From assembly GCA_021772615.1 (NCBI GenBank), contig JAJFLQ010000162.1, positions 1-34,177 of the forward strand: a stretch of 34,177 bases of DNA, in the 5' to 3' direction. Below are positions 15,181 through 24,744 of the stretch, piece after piece. A model generated the notes under the pieces. The model searched no databases. It was not told where the DNA came from and saw only the letters and a list, made by a program, of their open reading frames with translations. This DNA comes from Verrucomicrobiota bacterium. GTDB lineage: Bacteria; Verrucomicrobiota; Lentisphaeria; JABSQK01; JAJFLO01. Numbering within the stretch: position 1 is the first letter of the stretch; the number at the start of each line of letters is the position of its first letter. Position numbers and translations under genes: made by a program.

Positions 15181-16009
15181 ATGAAACGACTGATCGCTGA
15201 TGACTTGGTTGGCTGGAAGGATGCGACACGGCGTAAGCCGTTGATCGTGCGTGGTGCGCGCCAGGTTGGCAAGACATTCAGTGTGACCGAGTTCGGACGT
15301 GAATATTTCGAGAACGTCGTCTTTGTCGATTTCGAGAAGAACACGCGGATTCGCGCGGCGTTCGACGGGAATCTCGATATCGATCTCATCGTCCTGCAAC
15401 TGGAAGTCGAGACCAGGAAGAAAATAAGGGATGGCAAGACGCTGGTTTTCTTTGATGAGATCCAGGCCTGTCCACGCGCGCTGACTGCGTTACGATACTT
15501 CTACGAGGAACGGGCGCTGTCCGTGAGATCCTCGAACGTATCCCGCTACAGATCGGGCATCAGACGAAATACCGGCGATTGAGTGAGGGCCTTTCGCATT
15601 ACCGCATTCGGCGCAGTCTCGACGTGATCGAGAAGGTCATGCTTGTACACCGGGTACAGTCCACGGCTGCGCATGGTCTTCCACTCGGCGCCAATTCGAA
15701 CCATAAGGTGTTCAAGCTGATCTTCCTTGATATTGGATTGCTCCAGCACATATCCGGTGTGTCGCCGAACACGGTGCTGGCCGAGAAGGATCTCTTAGTG
15801 CCGAAGTCGATTATGTAGCCGTGCGCAATAGCGCAATCGTTCCGATCGAAGTCAAGAAGGGACCGAGCGGCCGGCTGCGGAGTTTGCATCTGTTTTTGGA
15901 TGAGCGTCCGGACGTGCCGATGGGGTGGGTGGTGAATTCGGGAAATGTCGGTAGTGATGACAAGGGGCGCATCCGGTTCTTACCGCTGTATGTGGACCTG
16001 TGTTCGTGA
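15181..16009 (+). pseudogene. decayed AAA/DUF4143 ATPase
   Basis: Three pieces of one family lie in three different frames. From the ATG at 15181 come Walker A RGARQVGKT and Walker B TLVFFDEIQ, ending near YFYEER (about 15511). At about 15525 the frame changes and the sequence jumps to the C-terminal domain (EILERIPLQIG, then VFKLIFLDIGLLQHISGV), losing an estimated 100-130 residues. At about 15797 a second jump skips some 40 residues to AEVDYVAVRN and IVPIEVKKGPSGRLRSLHLF, which ends normally at 16009. Two internal deletions with frameshifts make this non-functional. The first piece alone would give a 137-residue product from the TTG at 15169. It is a different subfamily from the intact gene at 13638. 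Confidence 0.85.
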
Positions 16010-16074
16010 TGGCGGTTTAGAATCAACGTAATGTAGATTGTAGATCGGGGCAGAGCGGAAAGGGACGGGCAGAT

Positions 16075-16254
16075 AGGAACTACGAAACACGCGAAATTCG
16101 CGAAAGTAGAGACGGGAAAACTGACGGTAGCATTTTATGGAATATGTTGCTGAGACTTTCGCGCTTTTTGGCGTGTTTAGTCGTTTGATTGATCAGTCAA
16201 CCGCGTTTATGTGCGCTACGAATGCGGGCGCCGAGGCCGTCGTCCCTCCAAGAA
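16075..16254 (+). repeat. foldback repeat family A with family B tail (copy 2)
   Basis: The arms at 16082-16106 and 16156-16184 can pair, with GAGACGGGAAAA and GGAATATGTTGCTGAGA between them. GTCAACCGCGT and the family B core (16222-16254) follow. The order and most bases match 2571-2745. It lies between the ATPase pseudogene and the terminator of the giant protease gene. Confidence 0.8.
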
Positions 16255-16270
16255 GATCAGGAAAGCGAAA

Positions 16271-16300
16271 GCGGGCGCCCCGGTTGCCCGGGACGCCCGC
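16271..16300 (-). terminator. rho-independent terminator of the giant protease gene
   Basis: It is a 30-base hairpin: 7 G/C pairs (GCGGGCG/CGCCCGC), one mismatch, 5 more pairs (CCCGG/CCGGG) and a 4-base loop. Read on the minus strand it is followed by TTTCGCTTTCC. It begins 30 bases beyond the stop of the 2499-residue gene. Confidence 0.8.
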
Positions 16301-16330
16301 GTGGTTGCGATTACATCGGTGCGGTGGTCG

Positions 16331-19300
16331 TCATTCGAGATCGAGGATGTGGTCGCTGAGCGAGTAGATCCAGTAGCCCAGGCCGGGTTCGAGGCGCTCC
16401 GCGGCCTCGTATGAACTGCTTCGAAACGCCCAGATCGGCCGCAGGATTTCGGTGTCGGCAGGGATCGATGCGGCTTCTGCTACACCGATGATATTCCAAC
16501 CCGTGAACAGCGGAATGTTGTCAGTGTTTCCCGTAACTCCGACGATGTCGAATGACACGGACGACTCTGCGTATACCCAGTAGCCTACGCCGGGAACGAT
16601 GCGTTCCGGTTCATCGTAATGCGCATTCCCGCCGTCGTTGATCCATTGCCAGACACCGAGAACATCCGCGGGAAATACCTCCCGGACTTCATCCGATTCG
16701 GGTACGAGCGGCATGGAAATTAATGACCAGCCGGTTGACAGATCAAGGGTGAAAACCGTCGTGCTGCTGAGCGTGATCTGAAACGTCGCGTCGCCGGCCA
16801 CATCGATGCTCCCGCCAATCGACATATCCATGCGATTGTCGAGGATGGGGGCGACTTGCTGGTTGCCGGCGACTTGCTCGATGAACAGGAAACGATCTGG
16901 CGGAAGCGTCTGGCGAAACCATTGCAGTGTCACCGGGTCTTCGTCGTCGGCCAGGACCTGCAATGTCCATGACACGGAGTCGCCGGGTTCGCGCACATCA
17001 CGGCTAAGGCGATGTACGTCGCTCGATTCCAGGTAAGCGGCACTGAAGCTGTCGGGAGGTGAAGGCGGCAGCAACAGATCAAGCGGATCCAACTCGGATA
17101 GTCCATCGATGTGAGTGGCGATGGTGAGTTCTGATATCGGTGCACCTTCCACGTCAATCACGAACGACCAGTTGTCGGGATCTTCATGGATGATGACCGT
17201 TGCATTGCCGAGGTCAACCGGAACGGTGTCGCCGTTTGTGATAACTTCTGGAATACGCGTACCCGCATCGCCAAATCGAATCTCGCTGCCGTTGGGTGCA
17301 TTGGACAGTGTTGTAAAGACGACTGTGCATACCGTTAAGGGCGCGTCGAGGGGAGCAAGCGCACCGGCGGCAAAGTCGATCGTGCCATCTTCGTTGTCGA
17401 ACGTATGGGTCAGGATCGCGGGTAGATCCGGACCTGCAACGATTTCGGATACGGCTAGAACTGTCGGATCGAAGTCGATCGGTACGGACACACCCTCGAC
17501 GGATTCAATGCCGGCAGACAGCTCGATGTCGATCTCGAAGATGTCGCCCGCGAACAGCGCTTCATCCGGGACTACAATCGACAAAGATGGATTCTCAGCT
17601 TCAAGTGTGCCTTGGTCGTTCGCACTTGACTGAAGGCTCTGAACCGCTTCAACAGCGTCTGTGAAACACGGGCTTTCGCCACCTGTATCGTTGAAGTTCA
17701 GGGCCAACAAGGAGAAATCCAGGAGCGTGACGCAGCCATCACCGTTGAAGTCGGCTCGGAGGTCGAATTCCGGCTCGCCTGCACAGTGCCCGAACGCGTT
17801 ACGCAGGACTGAAAAATCCTGGATCGATACGCGATTGTCGCCATTGGCGTCGCCGTCGCGCAGGACGTCAAAGTCGACGTGGTTTTCACCTTCGACCAGC
17901 GTTACATCAACGCAGTTTACCAGAGTGTTTCCATCGCGAATGCAGGTGGTATGGGCGCCGGGCAGTATCTGCGCTTCTTCGTCAACGCGAAATTCCCCCG
18001 TGTCGTCGGTGACGACCGCGATAGATCGCGCTGTTTGGGTGTCCCCATTCGCCGGAGTCAGACACAGTGTAAGGTCGTTAATCAACCGGCTATCGGGCGC
18101 CGGCGGACGGCCCTGACGCGCTACTTGTCCAAAGATGGTCACGAACGGCAGTGGAATGACTTCTACAAGTACAACACACGGATCGCCGGCATTGCCGGTG
18201 TTGTCACGGGGCGTAATCGTGACTTCGCATTGCTCCATGGGCTCATCGATGACACGTTGTGCATCGAATCCCGTCACTGGATCTACGGGAACGATGTCGA
18301 TCGCCAAACCGCACCAATCCACAGTCACTTCATGCGTATCGAGAACGCCGGGATCCAGGACCTGTCCGGAAACGGTCAGCGCCTCGCCGGCGAACACGGG
18401 CGAGTTGCTCGAGCAATCGGTTACGGACGGCGCGACGTTGACAACTGTGATGTCTGTACTACAGGTGGCGACATCGGGGCCGTCGTCCACTGAAACCGTA
18501 ATATGGTAGACACCGTCGTCACGATAAATGTGGTCGAACTGGATCGGGCTGGATACCCCTGTCCTCACTTCCGTGATTCCGTCATCGAAGTCGCATATCA
18601 CGTCGAAGAGGTTGTCGCCGGGATCGGTTACAGTCACTGCGACGTGTGTCGTGCCGCCCTCATCAACGGCTGAGTCGACGGATAGTGTGCAGATTGGCGG
18701 CACGTTCGACACCGTGACGGTAAAGGTCTCGATGTTCTCAGCGCCGTCCTGGTCTTCGATCGTAACCGTGACTTCGTAAACCCCCTCACTTGCATAGGAA
18801 TGGCTGACTTCCCATGGACTGGTTATCTGACAGTCGTCGTGCATCGTGCCGTCACCAAAATCGATGCTGCCGCAATGGGCGTCATTCGGGTTGCAGTCGA
18901 GAAACGATGTTGTAACAATGACCGGTTCACCCTGGTCCGCGATAATGTCGTCAATCGGCTCGATTTCCGGTGCTCCGTTTACATGGACCTGCGTGTGTCG
19001 CACGTGTTCCAGCACCGAAAAGCCAAGAGAGGTGACATCGCTAAAACGACCGCCCTCGCGATTGAATGAGATGACTGCGGAAGTCGCGGTACAATCCACT
19101 GCAGTGAATGGGATCGAGACCAGCTCGACGTTTCCTGTTGTCGGGTCTGCGTTCAGGTTGCCGACAGCGAAATCGATATGGCCGTCGACATTGTCAACAC
19201 CGCTGGTGACGACATTGGAAAACGCGCTTCCTGGGACGAGATCGCCCACCACCTGGAATACGTCCGGATCGAAATTCAGATAGACAGCGCCGCCGCCGGC

Positions 19301-22300
19301 CGACAACATTCCAATCCTTGCGTCGACGGTAACCATGAACGTTTCGCCAAGGGCCACGATATCGGACTCGCTGGATGCCACGAGGTCAATTCGCTCGGTC
19401 GGCCAGAACCGCTCCCGATTCTCGAACGTGTTCTGCAGGTACCAGGCTGTGGCCGCAACGGATTCGAGGTCTTCGAAGTCTACGATTTCCGGACACGCGT
19501 AAAGAAAGCAGCCATCCGGTACGCGCAGCCTGTCCATTTCCGCAATGATTTCGTTTCTGCGGGAAATATCGCCCAGACGCTCGTAGGCCAGTGCGACCTG
19601 CAACGTGCCCTCTACCCACAACGTCTCTCTGTGCGGATAGGGTTTGTAGCCGCGGGCGGTTGCATCGGCGGTCGGACAATCAACGGTGATTGGAAACGTT
19701 GCTTCGATGTAGTCGAGTACGCGCGCCGCACGATCGTGCTCGTGAAGACTGGTCCAGAACAGCGCGCCTAGCGAGTTCGCGTCCAGGGCGTGGACGTTGT
19801 CGTTGTGTCCCTGGCGAAAGCGGCCTTCCTGCTCGTTCCACGTGTGCTGCTCCAGGCCGTCGCGAATCGTGCGTGCGGTCTCCATATGCACGTTGCTATC
19901 CAGCATCTCGCCGAGGCGACGGAAAAAGAAGTAGGCGTTGATATTGTGTTCGGTCGAATACCAGGTGGCGTGAGGCGCTGCGGGGCTGAAATGTATTAGA
20001 CCGAGTTCCGGATCGAGCAGGCTTTCCAGATACACGGCCAACGTTTCGATCGCCGGTTGATAGCGGTTGTCGCCGGTTTCGTTCTGGAATACGCAGAACG
20101 CGTGAGCCATAGACGCGATGGTTCCCGACGGCGACAACAGGGCCTTCAGCGATGTCGCTGTGTCGTACCAGAACGCCAGTCTGCCGTTTTCGGCTTCGAC
20201 CAAGCCTTGGACCGCGTCGAGGATCCGGATCGCGGCATCAGTGCGGCCGGCAAGCGTCAGCTGAATCACTGCCAATGCATTGTCATAGATCCAGCTGCGG
20301 TTCCGAATCGGCCACGCGTCATCCCCATCCGGAACCACGTAACTGATGATCAGACCGCTGCGGTCGCCCCTTGGATTCGGCACGATAGCATTGGGTGTAA
20401 TCATTTGGATCAGCCAATCGATTTCACTCTGCAACGCCACATCCGTCCCGGCTTGCAGCGTAATTCCGGTGACGAGTCCGTTGCGGCGAAACTCTGAGAT
20501 GCCGTTTGGAAACGTCGCGACCGCCTCCAGTTCTTGTCCGCGGTCGGCGTCCCAGATCCGGAAGACGATCGGGTTGAACGGCAGAGCGCCCGGTGTCGTG
20601 AATCCACCAATGACAGCGTGAAGCGCCTGATTTTCACGCCAAGGCGCCGTCGCGACGCGTAACTGGCCGAAAGTTTCGTCGGCTCGCGCACCGTCAAGAT
20701 CGTAGACGGCGATTTCATCGCCTGGCTCCAGGGGCTGACCATCTATCGTCGCAGACTCGACCACCAACGTGTACACGTCGTTCGTCGCATCGACGTTGAC
20801 GTTAAAATGTGGTTCTGGACTACGGTCCTCAGTAAGGATAAGCGACCAGGCGTTGAGCGTACCAACGTCTGCATCTGCATGATCCTCAACTGTCAGCGTC
20901 CATGTGCCTTCGGACGACTGGCCGTCCGCAATCGATAGCGATTCTTGCGGACGGTATGTGCCGTCGAAAGGCGCTGCACCGAGTGTGATTGGCGTGGCGG
21001 CTTCGTCATCTAGTACCGTGTCTTCGAAGTTGTCACCGTTGCCGCCTACCCGATTAAAGAGTATGATGTCTGAACCGTTTGGCTGAGCCAGAGTAGCCTG
21101 CAGATCGCGGACGAACGTGTGATCAATGTCCGCTTGCACATTCACGTCGATAACGTTGGCGCCGTCGTCAATGGACATTTCTGAGGATGTTGTCTGGTGG
21201 TCACGGATATCCTGCGGTAGGTGTGAGGCTGTGATCGTCCTTGTTACGGCAAACGGATTCTCGACCTGGAACGACCCAGTGAATGCCGCTACAGGATTCC
21301 CATGAATGTCCGTGAACGCATCGCCGGATATCGTGTACCGAAAATCGCCTTCGTAAGGAAGGTCGGCGAGCCGAAAACGCACGGTTCGGGAAGTGATCGC
21401 GGCCCCGTTCGTCACGGCGCCGTTCTCGATTGAGATGCCAGACGGCTCGATTGACGCCGGATCAACGTCTTCATCGGTTTGGACAAACAGGTATTGAGGA
21501 GGCTGGTGAACGACGGCATCGGGCTGGGGCAGTGTATGCGAAATCTGCATAGGATGCAGATCGTAATAGAATTCGGATTCCCATTCTCTTATTAATAAGC
21601 CGTCGGCTGAACGGATGGCCCCTGCCTCAATTCGAACGTTCTGCACTCCCTGTTCGTGCACTGGCGAACCATCGTATTGAAATATCATCGTTCGGCTACC
21701 AGAAACGTTGATGGAATCAGCACCGATGCCATTCACCATGAGATCCGACGGGCTGACTGTTTGCGGGTCTATCTCTGCGGAGAACGATACGACGAACTCG
21801 GTCGGCGCCACATCCAAAACATCGCTGTTCGCGGGCGAACTTGTTGTCACTATAAATCCGCTTTGTTCCAACACCGTCCTTGCGTTTAGGCGTCCACCGG
21901 TAACGCAGGTACCCTGTAGTTGTTCCAATTGATCAACACCGTTCATGATCGCATTTTTGAGCTCGAGCGCCGAGATTTCAGGTGCTGCTGCGGCCAGCAG
22001 ACCGACAACGCCGCTGACGTGCGGTGTTGCCATGCTGGTTCCGCTGCGCACGTCATAAGTGTTGTCTGGGAGTGTGCTTAGAATATCGACGCCAGGCGCG
22101 GCAAGGTCCACCGATTCTACTCCGACGTTACTAAAGACCGCCAATTCGTCCGTTCGGTCTGAAGCTGCCACAGAGATGATCGTATCGATATCATAACTCG
22201 ATGGATAGTGCGGGATTTCGTCGTTGTCCCGGTTTCTGTTGCCTGCGGCGGCAACGAACAATGTTCCGGCTTCACCGGACCGTTCAATTGCATCGAACAG

Positions 22301-23830
22301 TCCCTGGGTGAAGCTGTCGCCGCCCCAGCTATTACTTGTAGCACGTATTTCAATCCCAAAATCCGCTCGCATCATGGTCGCATAATTCAACGCACTGATT
22401 GCGTCTGCAGTGAACATGGCACCTCCGGAACTGAAGATCTTGAGTGCCATAACGTTGTTATTCCACGACACACCGGTTACGCCAACTGCATTATCGCCAA
22501 CCGCGGCAATTGTACCTGCAACGTGGGTCCCGTGTCCGTGGTCGTCCAGTGGGTTACCATTGTCATGACGAAAATTATAGCCGTGAATGTCATCAACGAA
22601 GCCATTGGCATCATCGTCGATTCCGTTGTCGGGGATTTCGCCGGGATTCGTCCACATATTTGCTGCGAGATCGGGGTGATTGTAATCCACTCCTGTATCG
22701 ATGACTGCAATCACGACATCGGCACGTCCGGTGGTAATATCCCATGCTTCCGGCGCGTCTATATCTGCATCGACGGTACCGCTGGCCTGACCCGTATTGT
22801 TCAATGCCCACAGTTCCCCGAACCGCGCATCGTTCGGGATGTTGTCGAGTGTGTAGATAATATTGGGTTCGAAATATTCGACCTGATCATTGGTTGCCAG
22901 AAACGATTCGATCGTTGCGGAACTCGATTCTGTTTCCGTCTCGATCAATACCAGCCCCGTACGCCCGAGGCCTTTGAGCACACGGGAAAATGACTCGTCC
23001 TGATTGATCACGCCGGCTGTATCGGCCGGCGTTGGCGCCGCACTTAGCGCCGAGTCGCGCAGCTGGACGATCCATTGATTGGGAACGGTCTGAGTAGATT
23101 GACCAGCGATGGTGTCGGTGTTGCCGGATGACGAGACACGCTGCTTTGTCGCCTTGGACGTGTCCGCCGTCGACGCGTTTACGGTCTGAAACCAGGCGGG
23201 ACTGACCCCCGTGTGGCCAACGGTTGCAGGACGGCGTCCAACGGGTCGTTCATCCGGGTGTTCATTTGTGTCAGTCCGGGCGTCCGAGGCGTTGGACCGA
23301 GTTTCTTCATGTGAACGGCCGTCGGCGTTGCGGTCCATGGTCTCGACGCGCATCAACATGCGTGTTCCCTTTGTGTCGTCCACGACATGATGGAATGCGT
23401 ACTTCGTAAACGGATCAGCTGTCTCTATGATGCGCTCAATCGCTTCAGTGATAGTCACATCATAAAGCTCTATTGATATCGTTCGATCCAGATCCTGTAC
23501 CAGATCAAAATCAACACCGGCAGCGGCAGACACGCGATCGACGATGTCACCGATTGGTACATTTCTGGCACAGAGCGTCAATCGATTCTCCTCGACATCG
23601 AGCTTGAGCGCGTTGTCGCCGGTACACATGGCGTCTGTTGCTGTTGAGATAACCGTTTCGCGGTTACCGATGGTATACGCGGGCGTCTCGCTCTTGGCTA
23701 TCGCGAAAGGGGACATGCCGGAGCACAGCATAACGAGAACGTAGATTACCGAATTCAATACATTTGATGTGTAAGATCTACTGATCTTGTCCGCAATCTT
23801 GAACGGAATTACATAGTGGTGCGTACTCAT
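16331..23830 (-). CDS. giant secreted subtilisin-family protease with STN, P-domain, helical toroid, cohesin, PKD and dockerin domains
   Basis: This 2499-residue protein has a signal peptide ending near SPFAIAKS (about 46), an STN/secretin N0-like domain (about 80-150), an I9-like propeptide (about 245-325) and a subtilase domain. The catalytic triad is complete: Asp378 (VIDTGVDY), His433 (HGHGTHVAGT), Ser599 (SGTSMATPH). Downstream are Ig-like domains, a proprotein-convertase P-domain (about 870-995), an alpha/alpha-toroid-like region (about 1125-1480, e.g. NRSWIYDNALAVIQLTLAG), a cohesin-like domain (1482-1612), PKD-like repeats (1613-1900) and a dockerin (about 1987-2055, loops DGDANGDNRVSIQDF and DFNGDGCVTLLDF). 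A second cohesin-like domain (about 2077-2217) and a GWS/GYW double module (2353-2499) follow. GGGAGG precedes the ATG. It is probably an exported, surface-retained protease or scaffold; substrate unknown. Confidence 0.9.
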   Translation of the reverse strand: MSTHHYVIPFKIADKISRSYTSNVLNSVIYVLVMLCSGMSPFAIAKSETPAYTIGNRETVISTATDAMCTGDNALKLDVEENRLTLCARNVPIGDIVDRVSAAAGVDFDLVQDLDRTISIELYDVTITEAIERIIETADPFTKYAFHHVVDDTKGTRMLMRVETMDRNADGRSHEETRSNASDARTDTNEHPDERPVGRRPATVGHTGVSPAWFQTVNASTADTSKATKQRVSSSGNTDTIAGQSTQTVPNQWIVQLRDSALSAAPTPADTAGVINQDESFSRVLKGLGRTGLVLIETETESSSATIESFLATNDQVEYFEPNIIYTLDNIPNDARFGELWALNNTGQASGTVDADIDAPEAWDITTGRADVVIAVIDTGVDYNHPDLAANMWTNPGEIPDNGIDDDANGFVDDIHGYNFRHDNGNPLDDHGHGTHVAGTIAAVGDNAVGVTGVSWNNNVMALKIFSSGGAMFTADAISALNYATMMRADFGIEIRATSNSWGGDSFTQGLFDAIERSGEAGTLFVAAAGNRNRDNDEIPHYPSSYDIDTIISVAASDRTDELAVFSNVGVESVDLAAPGVDILSTLPDNTYDVRSGTSMATPHVSGVVGLLAAAAPEISALELKNAIMNGVDQLEQLQGTCVTGGRLNARTVLEQSGFIVTTSSPANSDVLDVAPTEFVVSFSAEIDPQTVSPSDLMVNGIGADSINVSGSRTMIFQYDGSPVHEQGVQNVRIEAGAIRSADGLLIREWESEFYYDLHPMQISHTLPQPDAVVHQPPQYLFVQTDEDVDPASIEPSGISIENGAVTNGAAITSRTVRFRLADLPYEGDFRYTISGDAFTDIHGNPVAAFTGSFQVENPFAVTRTITASHLPQDIRDHQTTSSEMSIDDGANVIDVNVQADIDHTFVRDLQATLAQPNGSDIILFNRVGGNGDNFEDTVLDDEAATPITLGAAPFDGTYRPQESLSIADGQSSEGTWTLTVEDHADADVGTLNAWSLILTEDRSPEPHFNVNVDATNDVYTLVVESATIDGQPLEPGDEIAVYDLDGARADETFGQLRVATAPWRENQALHAVIGGFTTPGALPFNPIVFRIWDADRGQELEAVATFPNGISEFRRNGLVTGITLQAGTDVALQSEIDWLIQMITPNAIVPNPRGDRSGLIISYVVPDGDDAWPIRNRSWIYDNALAVIQLTLAGRTDAAIRILDAVQGLVEAENGRLAFWYDTATSLKALLSPSGTIASMAHAFCVFQNETGDNRYQPAIETLAVYLESLLDPELGLIHFSPAAPHATWYSTEHNINAYFFFRRLGEMLDSNVHMETARTIRDGLEQHTWNEQEGRFRQGHNDNVHALDANSLGALFWTSLHEHDRAARVLDYIEATFPITVDCPTADATARGYKPYPHRETLWVEGTLQVALAYERLGDISRRNEIIAEMDRLRVPDGCFLYACPEIVDFEDLESVAATAWYLQNTFENRERFWPTERIDLVASSESDIVALGETFMVTVDARIGMLSAGGGAVYLNFDPDVFQVVGDLVPGSAFSNVVTSGVDNVDGHIDFAVGNLNADPTTGNVELVSIPFTAVDCTATSAVISFNREGGRFSDVTSLGFSVLEHVRHTQVHVNGAPEIEPIDDIIADQGEPVIVTTSFLDCNPNDAHCGSIDFGDGTMHDDCQITSPWEVSHSYASEGVYEVTVTIEDQDGAENIETFTVTVSNVPPICTLSVDSAVDEGGTTHVAVTVTDPGDNLFDVICDFDDGITEVRTGVSSPIQFDHIYRDDGVYHITVSVDDGPDVATCSTDITVVNVAPSVTDCSSNSPVFAGEALTVSGQVLDPGVLDTHEVTVDWCGLAIDIVPVDPVTGFDAQRVIDEPMEQCEVTITPRDNTGNAGDPCVVLVEVIPLPFVTIFGQVARQGRPPAPDSRLINDLTLCLTPANGDTQTARSIAVVTDDTGEFRVDEEAQILPGAHTTCIRDGNTLVNCVDVTLVEGENHVDFDVLRDGDANGDNRVSIQDFSVLRNAFGHCAGEPEFDLRADFNGDGCVTLLDFSLLALNFNDTGGESPCFTDAVEAVQSLQSSANDQGTLEAENPSLSIVVPDEALFAGDIFEIDIELSAGIESVEGVSVPIDFDPTVLAVSEIVAGPDLPAILTHTFDNEDGTIDFAAGALAPLDAPLTVCTVVFTTLSNAPNGSEIRFGDAGTRIPEVITNGDTVPVDLGNATVIIHEDPDNWSFVIDVEGAPISELTIATHIDGLSELDPLDLLLPPSPPDSFSAAYLESSDVHRLSRDVREPGDSVSWTLQVLADDEDPVTLQWFRQTLPPDRFLFIEQVAGNQQVAPILDNRMDMSIGGSIDVAGDATFQITLSSTTVFTLDLSTGWSLISMPLVPESDEVREVFPADVLGVWQWINDGGNAHYDEPERIVPGVGYWVYAESSVSFDIVGVTGNTDNIPLFTGWNIIGVAEAASIPADTEILRPIWAFRSSSYEAAERLEPGLGYWIYSLSDHILDLE

Positions 23831-23924
23831 TCTGGTACCTCCCGAATGTGATGGCTGTCATTGATGAGTTGAATCGCGTGAGCAATTCAGGTTCGTGATT
23901 CCAGCGCGCTATTCGGGAATAGCC

Positions 23925-24060
23925 ACCCAGTGATGAATCCTTACAGCTGATTCGTAAAACTGGCGGCGTTGAGGACAGAAATGTTGATGAAAGGCTAAGT
24001 TGTAATTCCGGCAGATATCCGAAAATCACTGGGTATCGAGGTCGGAGATCTCGTCCGACC
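23925..24060. promoter_or_regulatory. inverted repeats upstream of the giant protease gene
   Basis: GGTCGGA (24040-24046) and TCCGACC (24054-24060) form a perfect 7-base dyad with a 7-base loop. ACCCAGTGA (23925-23933) is the exact reverse complement of TCACTGGGT (24026-24034). They sit 95-230 bases upstream of the protease start. They may be regulator sites or mRNA leader structure; no promoter boxes were assigned. Confidence 0.4.
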
Positions 24061-24110
24061 ACAAGAACGCATTGGTAATCAAGAAAGCCTTGCCATCGCA
24101 GCGTCAATGA

Positions 24111-24185
24111 TCGCCACCGGCGAATTCGAAAGCGCAGTCAGCCGAGCTTGCGATACGGCCGTCGGCAACCCTGCGCACGCCAAAG
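24111..24185 (-). repeat. dispersed repeat family C, inverted copy
   Basis: Read on the minus strand it begins CTTTGGCGTGCG and ends with TTTCGAATTCGCCGG followed by TGGCGA, matching the ends of the copy at 2244-2307. The interiors differ. Confidence 0.6.
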
Positions 24186-24223
24186 ATCGGCAAGCCGGTC
24201 AGGTGCGATGAAGGCCGGACTCG

Positions 24224-24250
24224 TGGAGGGACCATGTCCTCAGTGTCCGC
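24224..24250 (-). repeat. dispersed repeat family B, inverted copy
   Basis: The minus strand reads GCGGACACTGAGGACATGG followed by TCCCTCCA, nearly identical to the core at 2465-2491. It abuts the short-chain dehydrogenase remnant that begins at about 24263. Confidence 0.7.
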
Positions 24251-24262
24251 CCGTCTTTCCGC

Positions 24263-24373
24263 CGATCGGTCGCGCGCGTCGTGTCTTTCCTCTGCTCGGA
24301 TGACGCGTCCTGCATCGTCGGTCAGTCGCTCGTTGTCGACGGCGGCCTCTCGACCGTCGTCCCGTTTCGGTAG
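24263..24373 (+). pseudogene. 3' remnant of a short-chain dehydrogenase/reductase gene
   Basis: In the frame ending at the TAG at 24371 the sequence reads SVARVVSFLCSDDAS, then IVGQSLVVDGGLSTVV. This is the conserved C-terminal signature of SDR enzymes of the FabG type (FL.SD.AS.ITGQ.L.VDGG). Only about 36 residues remain: the nucleotide-binding and catalytic parts are absent, and an inverted family B repeat lies immediately upstream. It therefore looks like the stub of a lost gene, perhaps removed by recombination at the repeat. No product is expected. Confidence 0.7.
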
Positions 24374-24744
24374 ACTACGTTTCGCTACCGGCGGCCTCCA
24401 AGATGCCAACCCGTCGTCCGTCCGGACAGACCGGCTGGAGGGCGAGAGGCCTCTCGAGCCGCTCGCGCGCTCCCCCCTCGATCCGTCCGAAATCGGATAT
24501 ATCGTCAATCGCTCCTGACACTGTAGATATGATGTATCGGTTTCTGAATCAATGACTTGATATCGGAAATCGTGCGATTGGATGAGGAAATGCTATATCA
24601 CTGTTCCTGCACGTCATGGCGTGCGCCCTTTTGACACGCCGTGTTTATGCATCTTCGACGTCTGCACGTTTCGTACGACTACGTCAGAAGCCGACCGGCA
24701 GCGGGCATTTCAACAGGTAATAATCGCAACAGTGACCACGACCT
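24374..24744. other. intergenic region upstream of the nap locus
   Basis: It contains a 14-base palindrome CGAGAGGCCTCTCG (24443-24456) in very GC-rich sequence and a dyad ATCAATGACTTGAT (24548-24561). The dyad has the bases of an FNR/CRP-type half-site but the halves point the wrong way for the TTGAT-N4-ATCAA consensus. The promoter of the nitrate-reductase genes is expected here but none is clear. The open frames across the region have no coding character. Confidence 0.35.

Noticed and set aside
16331..23830. glycoside hydrolase as main function because of the alpha/alpha-toroid-like region
   Set aside because: No catalytic acid pair could be assigned with confidence, while the subtilase triad is complete; I keep the toroid as an accessory domain of unknown activity.
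24104..24508. 134-residue minus-strand open frame rich in Arg, Ser and Asp
   Set aside because: Low-complexity composition. It overlaps repeat families B and C and the plus-strand SDR remnant. No ribosome site or domain.
24548..24561. possible FNR/NNR box upstream of napD
   Set aside because: ATCAATGACTTGAT is a dyad, but the half-sites face outward relative to the TTGAT-N4-ATCAA consensus, so an FNR site is not supported.
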